A DNA stretch of 64,000 nt from Aeromicrobium phoceense (GTDB taxonomy: Bacteria > Actinomycetota > Actinomycetes > Propionibacteriales > Nocardioidaceae), in NCBI RefSeq assembly GCF_013868155.1, contig NZ_JACEOG010000001.1, positions 992,001 through 1,056,000 on the forward strand, given 5' to 3'. Below are positions 23,500-32,619 of this stretch, piece after piece. The notes under the pieces are model-generated. The model worked only from the letters and a program-made list of their open reading frames with translations. It was not told the DNA's origin and searched no databases. The position numbers and the translations under genes are program-made. How positions within the stretch are numbered: position 1 is the stretch's first letter; each line of letters opens with the position of its first letter.

Positions 23500-25392
23500 T
23501 CAGCCGAGCATCTCGGCGCCGAGGCTCTCCTCCGGCACACCCAGTCCCTCGACGAGCGCGAGCGTGTGGGGGCGCAGCTTCTCCAGCAGGGCGTTGACCT
23601 CGGTGGTGACCGCCTTGGCGCGTGTGTCGCTGATGCGGTTGTGCTCCATGAACCAGGCCTTGTCGCGCTCGATGATGGTGAGGGCGTAGAGGGAGCAGAC
23701 GTCGCGCAGGACGTCGGCCGCGGCGTCGTCCTCGGTCCGGGCGATGCCGGCGGTGAACGCCTCCAGCACGACTCGGTCGATGTGCACCTGGCCGATCTTG
23801 ACCACGTGGTCCTGGGCGGCGTTGAACGCGGCGAAGGCGGCGCCCTTGTCGTTGCCGGCGCGGCGCAGGCGCCGGGCGGCCGTCTCGATGACGTGCTGCT
23901 CGCGGTCCTCGAAGAGGTCCAGCTGCGTGCCGCGGTCGAGCAGGTTGTGGTCGTCGTCGCGCGAGCGGGCGTCGATCAGCCGCTGGATCAGCTGGGCGGC
24001 GGCGGTGCGCTCCTTGACCGTCTCGGCCACGGTGCTGGCGGCGAACTTCACCATGCCCACCGGGTCGAGGCCCGTGACCTCCTGGGCGTACGAGGTCAGC
24101 AGCTCCTTGGCGACCAGCTGCAGCAGCACGACGTTGTCACCCTCGAACGTGGTGAAGACGTCGCTGTCGGCCTTGAGGGTCGTGAGCCGGTTCTCGGCCA
24201 GGTACCCGGCACCGCCGCAGGCCTCGCGGCACTCCTGGATCGCGCGGGTGGCGAACGAGGTGAGCGCGGCCTTCAGGCCGGCGGCACGGCCCTCGAGCTC
24301 GCGCTGCGCGTGGGCGTCGGGGTCGGCCTCGGTCTGCAGGCGGTGCATGCGCGCGACGAGCTGGTTGTGGGCGAAGCGGAACGCGTAGGCCTCGGCCAGC
24401 AGGGGCAGCAGGCGGCGCTGGTGCATCCGGTAGTCCATCAGCACGGTCTCCTCGCCCGGCACGCCCTCGAACTGGCGGCGCTGGAGCGCGTACCGGCTGG
24501 CGATGCTGAGCGCCACCTCGGCGGCCGCACGGGCGGAGCCACCCACGCTGACGCGGCCGCGGATGAGCGTGCCGATCATGGTGAAGAAGCGCGCGTTGAG
24601 GCTGTCGATGGGGGAGGAGTAGACGCCGCCCTCGTCGACGTTGCCGTATCGGTTGAGCAGGTTGTCGCGGGGGATCCGCACCTCGTCGAACATGAGGCGG
24701 CCGTTGTCTACACCGCCGAGCCCGCCCTTGAACCCGCAGTCGCTGGTGGTGACGCCCGGCAGGTCCTCGCCGGCCTCGTCGCGGATCGGCACGACGAAGC
24801 AGTGCACTCCGTGGTCCTCGCCGAGGGTGATGAGGCGGGCGAACACCGCGGCCACGCGCGCATGCTTGGCGGCGCCGCCGATGTAGTCCTTGCGCGCCGA
24901 CGGCGTGGGGGAGTGGACCACGAACTCCTGCGTCGCGGGGTCGTACGTGGCCGTCGTCTCGAGGCTCTGCACGTCGCTGCCATGACCGGTCTCGGTCATC
25001 GCGAAGCAGCCAAGCAGGTCCAGGTTGATCAGGGCCGGGATGTACTTCTCGTGGTGCCGCTCGGTGCCGAGGTTCTCGATCGCGCCGCCGAACAGGCCCC
25101 ACTGCACGCCGGCCTTCACCATGAGCGACAGGTCGAACTGGGCCAGCATCTCGATGCCCGTGACGGCCATCCCCGGATCGCCGGTGCCGCCGTTCTCGGT
25201 GCGGAAGCCCGCGGCGGGGATGCCCGTGGGGACGAGCTGCTTCATCTGGTCGAGCACGCGCTCGCGGGCCTCGTCGAGGGTGAGCGAGTGGTCGTACGTC
25301 AGGTCCAGCTGCGCCAGCTCCGCCCGGCTCTGCTCACGCACGTGGCGCCACTTGCCGTCGATGGACCGTCGAAGTTCCTCACCGAGACTCAT
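23500..25392 (-). CDS. Acyl-CoA oxidase / large acyl-CoA dehydrogenase
   Basis: The 630-residue flavoenzyme carries out the first step of fatty-acid beta-oxidation, forming a trans-2-enoyl-CoA. The segment CFAMTETGHGSDV with the following KDYIGGAAKHA is characteristic of acyl-CoA oxidases, and length also fits them better than the 380-residue dehydrogenases. The later stretch RRRQFEGVPGEE and ECREACGGAGYLAENR with TFEGDNVVLLQLVAKELL complete the FAD domain. ATG 25392 is chosen; a GTG two codons upstream is possible. Whether oxygen or ETF is the acceptor cannot be decided. Confidence 0.88.
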   Translation of the reverse strand: MSLGEELRRSIDGKWRHVREQSRAELAQLDLTYDHSLTLDEARERVLDQMKQLVPTGIPAAGFRTENGGTGDPGMAVTGIEMLAQFDLSLMVKAGVQWGLFGGAIENLGTERHHEKYIPALINLDLLGCFAMTETGHGSDVQSLETTATYDPATQEFVVHSPTPSARKDYIGGAAKHARVAAVFARLITLGEDHGVHCFVVPIRDEAGEDLPGVTTSDCGFKGGLGGVDNGRLMFDEVRIPRDNLLNRYGNVDEGGVYSSPIDSLNARFFTMIGTLIRGRVSVGGSARAAAEVALSIASRYALQRRQFEGVPGEETVLMDYRMHQRRLLPLLAEAYAFRFAHNQLVARMHRLQTEADPDAHAQRELEGRAAGLKAALTSFATRAIQECREACGGAGYLAENRLTTLKADSDVFTTFEGDNVVLLQLVAKELLTSYAQEVTGLDPVGMVKFAASTVAETVKERTAAAQLIQRLIDARSRDDDHNLLDRGTQLDLFEDREQHVIETAARRLRRAGNDKGAAFAAFNAAQDHVVKIGQVHIDRVVLEAFTAGIARTEDDAAADVLRDVCSLYALTIIERDKAWFMEHNRISDTRAKAVTTEVNALLEKLRPHTLALVEGLGVPEESLGAEMLG

Positions 25393-25451
25393 GGGCACAG
25401 GCTAGTGGCGGCGGCCCACCACGACACGGCGAAGACTGGTACTCCTGAGGC

Positions 25452-26225
25452 ATGACCTTCCTGTCCTCCCTGCTGCTCGCGGTGCTCGCGGCGGTCACGC
25501 CCGTCACGCTCCCGCCGGCCGGCGGGGTCGCCGACTACCAGCTCGGTGGGGCGTACCGGCCCGCCTCGAAGGTGGACGTCGTCGTGCGGGATCGCACCGA
25601 GAAGCCCGCGCCCGGCGTGTACTCGATCTGTTACGTGAACGCGTTCCAGACGCAGCCGGGCAGCCTGCGCTGGTGGAAAAAGAAGCACCCGAGCCTGCTG
25701 CTGCGCGACGGCAGGGGACGCGTCGTGCGCGACGCCGGCTGGCCCGACGAGGTGCTGCTCGACCTGCGCTCGCCGGGCAAGCGCGCGGCCGCGGCACGGG
25801 TGATGCGGACGTGGTTCGCCTCCTGCGCCGATCGCGGGTACCGCGCGGTGGAGCCGGACAACCTCGACTCGTGGACCCGGTCGCAGCGGCTGATCCGGCG
25901 GTCGCAGGCGCGGGCCTACGCCAAGCGCCTCGTCACCGCCGCGCACGCCGAGGGCCTCGCCATCGCCCAGAAGAACACCGCCGAGATCAACGGCCGCAGG
26001 CTCGGCTTCGACTTCGCGGTGGCCGAGGAGTGCGAGGTGTACCGCGAGTGCGGCCGGTACACGCGGATGTACGGCCGCCGCGTCATCGAGATCGAGTACA
26101 CCGACAACGGCCGCCGCGCGTTCACGCGCGCCTGTCGCGCGCGCGGGTCGAGGATCTCGGTCCTGCTCCGCGATCGCGACGTCGTCCCGCGCGGCGCGAA
26201 GGGCCACGTCTACCGCACGTGCTGA
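25452..26225 (+). CDS. Secreted GH114-type glycoside hydrolase (endo-alpha-1,4-polygalactosaminidase-like)
   Basis: The 257-residue protein has a short signal peptide (MTFLSSLLLAVLAAVTPV). It follows the GH114 pattern: opening strand DYQLGG (28-33), ICYVNAFQTQPG (59-70) and EPDNLDSW with Glu134 and Asp136 as candidate catalytic acids. The family includes enzymes cleaving galactosaminogalactan-type polymers, but bacterial members are mostly uncharacterised. It is divergent from the acyl-CoA oxidase gene and followed by a small hairpin (26231-26245). Confidence 0.75.
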   Translation: MTFLSSLLLAVLAAVTPVTLPPAGGVADYQLGGAYRPASKVDVVVRDRTEKPAPGVYSICYVNAFQTQPGSLRWWKKKHPSLLLRDGRGRVVRDAGWPDEVLLDLRSPGKRAAAARVMRTWFASCADRGYRAVEPDNLDSWTRSQRLIRRSQARAYAKRLVTAAHAEGLAIAQKNTAEINGRRLGFDFAVAEECEVYRECGRYTRMYGRRVIEIEYTDNGRRAFTRACRARGSRISVLLRDRDVVPRGAKGHVYRTC

Positions 26226-26290
26226 TCCCGCCCTCGACGAGAGGGAAAGTCGGGGCTCCCGGCCTGTTAGAGTGCGCCTGAACAATCACC

Positions 26291-26388
26291 TTCCGCAGTG
26301 CCAGGGGAAGCCGGTGCGAATCCGGCGCTGACCCGCAACCGTGAGACCGCCCCTCGGGACGGCGAGCCGGAGCACCTGCCTGTCGGAA
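26291..26388 (+). ncRNA. Cobalamin riboswitch 1
   Basis: The core shows the cobalamin aptamer landmarks in order: GCCAGGGGAAGCCGGTG, then AATCCGGCGCTGACCCGCAACCGTGA and the 3' AGCCGGAGCACCTGCC. TTCCG (26291-26295) pairs with CGGAA (26384-26388) to close P1. A TAGAGT box at 26268-26273 may be its -10 element. It precedes the secreted alpha/alpha-barrel gene by about 85 bases and should repress it when B12 is plentiful. Confidence 0.93.
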
Positions 26389-26439
26389 CCGGCCACACGC
26401 TGTCGAGGAACGCAGCGGGCGGAGCTGATGACATCGGCC

Positions 26440-26465
26440 CCTTCCCGTCCTGTGCAGCGGGAAGG
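26440..26465 (+). promoter_or_regulatory. Shine-Dalgarno-sequestering hairpin of riboswitch 1
   Basis: CCTTCCCG (26440-26447) pairs perfectly with CGGGAAGG (26458-26465), which contains the ribosome binding site for the ATG at 26474. This is the likely expression platform: ligand-bound aptamer leaves the hairpin intact and translation off. Confidence 0.7.
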
Positions 26466-26473
26466 AAACCCCC

Positions 26474-28006
26474 ATGAGTACATCCCTGCGTCGACGCGCC
26501 CTCGCGGTGCTCGCAGGCGGCGCGGTCGCGGTGTCCACCGCCGTCGCCGTCGCCCCCTCCGCCTCGGCGGCCTCCACCCCGTCCACCTCCGCGGCGGGCC
26601 AGTGGCTCTCCGCGCAGCTGACAAACGGCGTCGTCCACAACGACCAGTGGGACTATGACGACTTCGGTCTCACGCTCGACGTCCTCGGGGCCCTGCGCGC
26701 GCTCGGCGTCCAGCCGGCCGTCCAGCAGACGATCCTCTCCACCGTCACCTCCCGCGTCGACGAGTACGTCGAGTCGACCTTCAACGAGGTCACGACGTTC
26801 TACACGGCGTCGGCCGGCAAGCTCCTGCTCGCGGTCGACGCCGCCGGGGGCGACGTCGCCTCGGTCGGCGGTCGTGACCTGGTCGCCCAGATCGAGGCTG
26901 CCACGAACGACGAGACCGGCGAGTCCAGCGACACCTACGGACTCTTCGGCCAGACATTCGCCACCCGCGGCCTGATCGCCGGCGACAGCGACGAGGCCGC
27001 CGCGTCGGTGGCTTACGTCGCGGCGCAGCAGTGCGCGGACGGGACCTTCCGTCAGGTGCTCACGGCGCCCTGCCCTGAGGTGCCGGAGATCGATACGACC
27101 ACGGCTGCCCTCAACGCCCTGGTGGACGCGCGCGAGGCCGGACTCGACGTCGACGCTGCGGTCATCGACCGCGCCGTGGACGCAATCGCCGCCGCCCAGG
27201 CGGCCGACGGCTCCTTCGTCGGCAACGGCGTCCCCAACACGAACAGCACCGGCCTGGCCGCCGTGGCGCTGAGCCGCGCGGGTCGTGCCGCCGAGGCGAC
27301 GAAGGCCGCCTCGTGGATCGCCCGCCACCAGGTCACCGAGGCCACGGGCGGGAAGCTCGCCTCGGAGACCGGCGCGATCGCCTACGACCGGGCGGCCCTG
27401 ACCGCGGGCACCGCGGACGGCATCGACGAGCTCGCGATCGACCAGTGGATCCGCGCCTCGACGCAGGCGGCTCCGGCCCTCGCGCTGCTCTCGTCGCCGC
27501 GTGCCGCGGCGGCCGTGCCGCGGTTCGCCCGCTCGGGCGGCACCGTCAACGTCACCGCGAGCGGTCTCGCCGCCGGCTGGAGCAGCACGGCGCGTGTCGC
27601 CGGTGGCTCCACCGCCCGAAAGGTCGTGCCGGCCGCGGGCCGCGCCACCTTCACGCTCCGTGTCCCGAAGGGCACCGCCCGTCGCACGGTCGCTGTCTCC
27701 GACGCCACCGGCCGGACGGTCGCCACCACGTCGGTCCAGGTGCTGGCCGCCAAGAAGCTGCGGGTCTCGTCGAAGTCCAAGGTGCGCCGCGCCAAGGTGC
27801 AGAAGGTCGTCGTGCGCGGCCTCGCCGCCGCCGAGCCGGTGCGCGTCTACTACCGCGGCAAGCTGGTCAAGCGCGGCGTCGCGTCGAAGAGCGGGACGTA
27901 CACGTACCGCCTGAAGGTGGGCCGGAAGACGGGCAAGGTCAAGGTCATCGTCCGTGGCGCCTACGCCGAGCGCAACGGCGTGAGGGTCTTCCGGGTCGTC
28001 AAGTGA
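26474..28006 (+). CDS. Secreted alpha/alpha-barrel protein, intrinsic-factor-like (putative B12 capture)
   Basis: The 510-residue exported protein has a signal peptide at 1-33. Residues about 35-345 contain prenyltransferase/terpene-cyclase-type helical repeats (DDFGLTLDVLGALRALG, YGLFGQTFATRGLIA, IDTTTAALNALVDA, NTNSTGLAAVALSRAG; QAADGSFVGN turns). This fold is also the alpha domain of intrinsic factor, haptocorrin and transcobalamin. An Ig-like domain and a very basic beta-rich tail (about 350-510) follow and could tether it to the wall. It is directly controlled by a cobalamin riboswitch and overlaps a DUF4430-type gene by 4 bases, so extracellular cobalamin binding is a strong inference. 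No enzyme active site is visible. Confidence 0.75.
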   Translation: MSTSLRRRALAVLAGGAVAVSTAVAVAPSASAASTPSTSAAGQWLSAQLTNGVVHNDQWDYDDFGLTLDVLGALRALGVQPAVQQTILSTVTSRVDEYVESTFNEVTTFYTASAGKLLLAVDAAGGDVASVGGRDLVAQIEAATNDETGESSDTYGLFGQTFATRGLIAGDSDEAAASVAYVAAQQCADGTFRQVLTAPCPEVPEIDTTTAALNALVDAREAGLDVDAAVIDRAVDAIAAAQAADGSFVGNGVPNTNSTGLAAVALSRAGRAAEATKAASWIARHQVTEATGGKLASETGAIAYDRAALTAGTADGIDELAIDQWIRASTQAAPALALLSSPRAAAAVPRFARSGGTVNVTASGLAAGWSSTARVAGGSTARKVVPAAGRATFTLRVPKGTARRTVAVSDATGRTVATTSVQVLAAKKLRVSSKSKVRRAKVQKVVVRGLAAAEPVRVYYRGKLVKRGVASKSGTYTYRLKVGRKTGKVKVIVRGAYAERNGVRVFRVVK

Positions 28007-28848
28007 GCCGACTGCTCCGTCGTGTCCTGGCGGCGACCCTCCTCGGGGTCGCCGCCGGACCCGCGTCCCTCAGCGCACCGGCCCAGGCCGCGGCGTGCAG
28101 CGGCAGCCAGGGCGTCACGGTCGTGGTGGGCTCGAGCGTCGGGTGCGACTCCGACGGTGGTGGCCGTGCCGCGAGCAACTTCACCGACGCCGGCCACCGG
28201 CTGACCTACGCGTCGCGCGCTCCGGGATTCGTGTGCCGTGTCGACGGTGCGCCCGCGTCGGACCCCTGCGTCGAGGCCTCCCCGAGCGACGCCTACTGGG
28301 CGCTGTTCTATTCGGACGGGAAGTCCGGCTGGGCCTACGCGAGCGTGGGTGCCTCCTCGCTGAAGGTGCCGCAGGGCGGCTCCGTCGCGTTCGTGTTCCA
28401 GACCTCGTCCTCGCGGACGTGGCCGTCGGTGCAGCCAGCGGTCGCACCGGCGCCGACCCGGGAGACGACGCGTCCCACCTCCGGGACGTCGAAGCCGGGT
28501 GCGAAGGACAAGCCGCGTCCGAAGGGCTCGACCGAGCGCACCACCGCCACCGCAGCGCCGAAGGCGGCCGTCCCCGGCGCCTCGGCGACCCCGTCCGCGG
28601 GGACCTCGCCGGCCACGTCGGGGCCGACCCCGTCGGCGACGCCGTCGTCCAGTGCCACGCCCACCACCGAGGCGCCGACGACCTCCGGTGGGGACGAGCC
28701 GGTCGCCGGTGCGCCCGCGGTCCAGCCCACGGCAGCCGAGGCCGGGTCCGACTCGACGTCGCCCGCCGCCCTGGTCGCGGGAGCCGGCGTCGTGGTGCTG
28801 CTGGCCGCTGCCGGGGGCGTCACGTGGTACCGACGCCGGTCCGGCTGA
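28003..28848 (+). CDS. Membrane-anchored DUF4430-type (transcobalamin C-domain-like) protein 1
   Basis: The 281-residue protein starts at GTG 28003 overlapping the previous stop. It has a signal peptide (1-30) and a DUF4430-like domain (about 36-133) with the signature VCRVDG, Cys89, DAYWALFY and WAYASVG. A long Pro/Thr/Ser-rich stalk (about 140-245) and one C-terminal membrane helix ending in RRRSG follow; there is no LPxTG motif. DUF4430 corresponds to the beta domain of transcobalamin and intrinsic factor. Together with the upstream barrel protein it could form a two-part cobalamin clamp displayed above the membrane. Confidence 0.78.
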   Translation: MSRLLRRVLAATLLGVAAGPASLSAPAQAAACSGSQGVTVVVGSSVGCDSDGGGRAASNFTDAGHRLTYASRAPGFVCRVDGAPASDPCVEASPSDAYWALFYSDGKSGWAYASVGASSLKVPQGGSVAFVFQTSSSRTWPSVQPAVAPAPTRETTRPTSGTSKPGAKDKPRPKGSTERTTATAAPKAAVPGASATPSAGTSPATSGPTPSATPSSSATPTTEAPTTSGGDEPVAGAPAVQPTAAEAGSDSTSPAALVAGAGVVVLLAAAGGVTWYRRRSG

Positions 28849-28885
28849 CGGTCGCGGGGGAGTAGACTCGCGGGCGTTGGACCAA

Positions 28886-28982
28886 CGTCCGGCCCAGGGG
28901 AAACCGGTGAGATTCCGGTGCTGTGCCGCAACCGTGAGCCCCGCCCCACCCGGCGGAGTGAGCCGGGAACCCGCGCCGGACG
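28886..28982 (+). ncRNA. Cobalamin riboswitch 2
   Basis: P1 is formed by CGTCCGGC (28886-28893) and GCCGGACG (28975-28982). Between them are the conserved CCCAGGGGAAACCGGTG, ATTCCGGTGCTGTGCCGCAACCGTGAGCC and GAGCCGGGAACCC elements of cobalamin aptamers. A TAGACT box at 28863-28868 may be the -10 of an internal promoter. A small hairpin (29041-29045 with 29051-29055) next to the ribosome binding site of the following T-component gene may be its expression platform. Confidence 0.93.
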
Positions 28983-29066
28983 GCCACCACCACATGTTGT
29001 CGCGCAACGACGGGTGGGCGATCGCCCTCGTGGACCTCGCCCCCGTACCGCGGGGAAGGGGACCGG

Positions 29067-30209
29067 ATGACCGCCGTCGTCGACTCCACCCCCGTCAGGA
29101 GCCCAGCCACCGGGCGTCCCCGGCGCGAGCTGCACCCCGGCGCGTGGTGGCTGTGGGCGCTCGGCCTCGCGGCGGGCGCGTCGTTCACGCTCAACCCCTT
29201 CCTGCTGCTGGTCATCGTCGCGATCGCGGCGCTCGTGGTGGCGGCGTGCCGCGGCGACGCCCCGTGGGCCCTGTCGTTCCGCTACTACCTGTACTTCGGG
29301 CTGCTGATCGTGGTGATGCGCGTCGTCTTCCGCATCCTGCTCGGCGGCGGCTCGGCACCGGGCGACCCCGTGCTGTTCGGCCTGCCCGAGATCCCGCTGC
29401 CCGAGGTGGCGCGGGGCGTCCAGCTGCTCGGTGACGTCACGGTCAACGAGGTGCTGCTGGGCCTCTACGACGGCATGCGCCTGGCCACGCTGATCATCTG
29501 CATCGGCGCGGCGAACTCCCTGGCGAACCCCAAGAAGCTGCTCGCCGCCGCGCCGCCGGCGCTCTACGAGGTCGGCGCGGCCCTGGTCGTCGCCGTCTCG
29601 GTCTTCCCCCAGCTGGCCGAGAGCGTGCGCCGGGTGAACCGCGCGCGCAAGCTGCGCGGTGACGCGAGCCGCGGCACCGGCGCGATGCACCGCATCGTCA
29701 TCCCCGTGCTGGAGGACGCCCTCGACCGCTCGATGACGCTCGCCGCCGGGATGGACGCGCGGGGCTACGGCCGTTCCGGCACGGTCGCGCCTCGCGACCG
29801 CTTCGCCACGGGGGTGCTGATGCTGGTGGGCCTGTTCGGCCTCAGCGTGGGCACCTACGGCTACCTCGACGGCACGGCCCCGCGCTTCCTGTCCTACCCG
29901 ATGCTGGCCGTGGGCCTGGTCTTCGCGGTGCTGGCCCTGCGGTCGGCGGGCCGCCGGGTGCACCGCACCCGCTACCGGCCCATCGCCTGGCAGGCGGCCG
30001 AGTACCTCACCGCGGCGTCCGGCGTGGCCGTGGCGATCGGCCTCAAGGCGCTGTCGACGCAGCAGATCCCCGTGATCTACCCCGACGTCCCGGGCTGGCC
30101 CCCGCTCAGCGTGCTGTCGCTCGCGGTGGTCGCCATCGGCATCCTGCCCGTGTTCGTCGCCCCGCAGGCGCCCGTCGCCCACGACCAGGTGGGGGGTGAG
30201 GACGCATGA
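29067..30209 (+). CDS. ecfT: ECF transporter T component (EcfT/CbiQ-like)
   Basis: This 380-residue membrane protein couples ATPase movement to the substrate-binding S subunit. Hydrophobic segments surround a cytoplasmic domain with the two coupling motifs: NRARKLRG (about 192-199) and MDARGYG (about 230-236). About six to seven membrane helices are predicted, more than the typical five, because of a C-terminal extension of two or three helices. It sits just behind a cobalamin riboswitch and overlaps the ATPase gene (ATGA), which argues for a dedicated B12 ECF importer. Confidence 0.9.
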   Translation: MTAVVDSTPVRSPATGRPRRELHPGAWWLWALGLAAGASFTLNPFLLLVIVAIAALVVAACRGDAPWALSFRYYLYFGLLIVVMRVVFRILLGGGSAPGDPVLFGLPEIPLPEVARGVQLLGDVTVNEVLLGLYDGMRLATLIICIGAANSLANPKKLLAAAPPALYEVGAALVVAVSVFPQLAESVRRVNRARKLRGDASRGTGAMHRIVIPVLEDALDRSMTLAAGMDARGYGRSGTVAPRDRFATGVLMLVGLFGLSVGTYGYLDGTAPRFLSYPMLAVGLVFAVLALRSAGRRVHRTRYRPIAWQAAEYLTAASGVAVAIGLKALSTQQIPVIYPDVPGWPPLSVLSLAVVAIGILPVFVAPQAPVAHDQVGGEDA

Positions 30210-31807
30210 TCTCGTTCGGCGACGTGACCTTCTGGTACGACGGCGCCCAGGACCCGACGCTGCGCGACGTCACCCTCGAGATCGAGGAGGGCGAGCTGGT
30301 GCTGGTGTCCGGCCGCACCGGCTCGGGCAAGTCGACGCTGCTGGGGATGCTCAACGGCCTCGTGCCCCACTTCACCGGCGGCACGCTCGGCGGCGACATC
30401 CGCATCGACGGCTCGTCCGTCCTCGGCAGGCCGCCGCGCGAGCTGGCGCACCTCGTGGGCTACGTCGCGCAGGACCCGGCCTCGGGCTTCGTGGCCGACG
30501 TGGTCGAGGAGGAGCTCGCCTACGGCATGGAGCACCTCGGCCTCGACCCGCAGACGATGCGTCGCCGCGTCGAGGAGACGCTCGACCTGCTCGGCATCGC
30601 CGACCTGAGGCGCCGCTCGGTGCGCTCGCTGTCGGGTGGCCAGCAGCAGCGCGTCGCGATCGGCTCGGTGCTGACGATGCACCCGCGCGTGCTCGTGCTC
30701 GACGAGCCCACCTCGGCGCTCGACCCCACCGCGGCCGAGGACGTCCTGGCCACGATCGCGCGCCTTGTCGACGACCTGGCGCTCACCGTCGTCGTCGCGG
30801 AGCACCGGATGGAGCGCGTCGTGCCGTTCGCCGACCGGCTCGTCGTGGTCGAGGACGGCCGGGTCCGCATCGGCGAGACGGCGGCCCTGCTCGTGGACGC
30901 GCCGGTCGCGCCGCCGCTCGTGCACCTCGGACGCCTCGCCGACTGGAGCCCGCTGCCGCTGTCCGTCCGTGAGGCGCGGCGCCGGGTGAGGCCGCTCGCC
31001 TCGCGGCTCGGTCCGCCGCCCGTTCACGTGCCGTTCGAGCGTCCGCCGGCGCTGCGAGCGCGGGGGATCACCGTGCAGTACGGGCGCTTCGCGGCCGTGA
31101 AGGAGGTCGACCTGGAGGTCGGCCACGGTGAGGTCGTCGCGCTCATGGGCCGCAACGGGTCGGGCAAGAGCTCGCTGCTCTGGGCCGTGCAGGGCACGGG
31201 CGCGCGGGCCGCGGGCGTCGTCGACGTCGACGGGGTGGACCCGGGCGACGTGCGCCCGGCCGAGGCGCGGATGCTGGTCGGCCTGGTCCCGCAGACCTCC
31301 TCCGACCTGCTGTACCTCGAGACCGTCGACCGCGAGTGCGCCGCCGCCGACGACCAGTCCGTCGTCGACCCGGGGACCTGCCGCGCGCTGCTCGACCGTC
31401 TCGCGCCGGGCATCCCCGGCGACCGTCATCCGCGCGACCTCTCGGAGGGGCAGAAGCTGGCCCTCGTCCTGGCGATCGTCCTCACGGCCCACCCCGCGGT
31501 GGTCGTGCTGGACGAGCCGACCCGCGGCCTCGACTACCCGGGCAAGGCGGCCCTCGCGGCGATCCTGCGCGACCTCGCCGCCGAGGGTCGCGGGATCGTC
31601 GTGTCCAGCCACGACGTGGAGTTCGTCGCCACCGTGGCCGACACCGTCGCGGTGATGGCCGAGGGCGAGATCGTCTCCACGGGGCCGGTCCGCACGGTGC
31701 TGGCGGAGTCGCCCGCCTTCGCGCCCCAGGTGTCGAAGGTGCTCGGTCACGACTGGCTCACCGTCGACGAGGTGTCGGCCGCGCTGCCCACGGAGGTGGT
31801 CCGGTGA
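30206..31807 (+). CDS. Fused ECF transporter ATPase (EcfA-EcfA)
   Basis: The 533-residue protein contains two ABC ATPase domains in one chain, replacing the usual EcfA1/EcfA2 pair. Domain 1 has Walker A GRTGSGKST (36-44), signature LSGGQQQR and Walker B VLVLDEPTSALD. Domain 2 has Walker A GRNGSGKSS, a degenerate signature LSEGQKLA and DEPTRGLD. The asymmetric signature suggests the two composite ATP sites are not equivalent. Both ends overlap neighbours by 4 bases (ATGA and GTGA), so T, A and S are translationally coupled. Confidence 0.93.
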   Translation: MISFGDVTFWYDGAQDPTLRDVTLEIEEGELVLVSGRTGSGKSTLLGMLNGLVPHFTGGTLGGDIRIDGSSVLGRPPRELAHLVGYVAQDPASGFVADVVEEELAYGMEHLGLDPQTMRRRVEETLDLLGIADLRRRSVRSLSGGQQQRVAIGSVLTMHPRVLVLDEPTSALDPTAAEDVLATIARLVDDLALTVVVAEHRMERVVPFADRLVVVEDGRVRIGETAALLVDAPVAPPLVHLGRLADWSPLPLSVREARRRVRPLASRLGPPPVHVPFERPPALRARGITVQYGRFAAVKEVDLEVGHGEVVALMGRNGSGKSSLLWAVQGTGARAAGVVDVDGVDPGDVRPAEARMLVGLVPQTSSDLLYLETVDRECAAADDQSVVDPGTCRALLDRLAPGIPGDRHPRDLSEGQKLALVLAIVLTAHPAVVVLDEPTRGLDYPGKAALAAILRDLAAEGRGIVVSSHDVEFVATVADTVAVMAEGEIVSTGPVRTVLAESPAFAPQVSKVLGHDWLTVDEVSAALPTEVVR

Positions 31808-32619
31808 GCGGCCTGCGATCCGCCGAGGCCGTCCCGGTCACCCTGCGGTCCGCGCTCGTGCTCGGCGCCGCCAGCGTCGCGGGGCTGCTCATGCTGCTGT
31901 GGCCGCTGATCTTCGCGCCCGCGCCGGACCAGACCCGTGTGGACCAGCCCTTCATCTTCATGGTGCTGATGCCCGTGGTCGTCCTGGTGGTGATCGCGGA
32001 GCTGTCCGAGGGCGGCCTGGACTCCAAGGCGCTCGCGATGCTGGGGGTGCTGAGCGCGATCAACGCCGCCGTGCGGCCCCTCGGCGCGGGCGTGGCCGGC
32101 GTCGAGCCGATCTTCTTCCTGCTGATCCTCGGCGGTCGGGTCTTCGGGCCGGGCTTCGGCTTCGTGCTCGGGTGCACGAGCCTGTTCGCGTCGGCGCTGC
32201 TCACCTCCGGCGTGGGGCCGTGGCTGCCGTTCCAGATGCTGTGCGCGGCGTGGGTCGGCATGGGCGCCGGTTTGCTGCCGCGGCGGTTCACCGGGCGGTC
32301 GGAGATCGCCGTGCTCGCGGTCTACACGGTGATCGCGGCGTTCGCCTACGGGCTGCTGATGAACCTGTCGTCCTGGCCGTTCACCCTCGGCATCGCGATC
32401 CCCGGCGCGGAGGACTCGCTGGCCATGGTGCCGGGCGACCCCGTGCTGGAGAACCTGCAGCGCTTCCTCGTCTTCACCCTGCTCACCTCGTTCTGGGGCT
32501 GGGACCTCGGCCGCGCGATCACGAACTGCGTGTTGGTGCTCGTGCTCGGGCCGGCCGTCCTGGCCACGTTGAGGCGCGCCGCCCGGCGCGCCCGGTACCT
32601 CTCCAAGGAGTCCACATGA
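31804..32619 (+). CDS. ECF transporter S component (putative cobalamin-specific)
   Basis: The 271-residue protein has about six to seven membrane helices. It starts at GTG 31804 overlapping the ATPase stop. Segments such as ALAMLGVLSAINAAVRPLGAG and LLILGGRVFGPGFGFVLGCTSLFASALL resemble S components that bind vitamins in the membrane. Specificity cannot be read from sequence, but the riboswitch and the flanking DUF4430 genes point to cobalamin or cobinamide. It is followed by another overlapping gene (ATGA). Confidence 0.85.
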   Translation: MSGLRSAEAVPVTLRSALVLGAASVAGLLMLLWPLIFAPAPDQTRVDQPFIFMVLMPVVVLVVIAELSEGGLDSKALAMLGVLSAINAAVRPLGAGVAGVEPIFFLLILGGRVFGPGFGFVLGCTSLFASALLTSGVGPWLPFQMLCAAWVGMGAGLLPRRFTGRSEIAVLAVYTVIAAFAYGLLMNLSSWPFTLGIAIPGAEDSLAMVPGDPVLENLQRFLVFTLLTSFWGWDLGRAITNCVLVLVLGPAVLATLRRAARRARYLSKEST

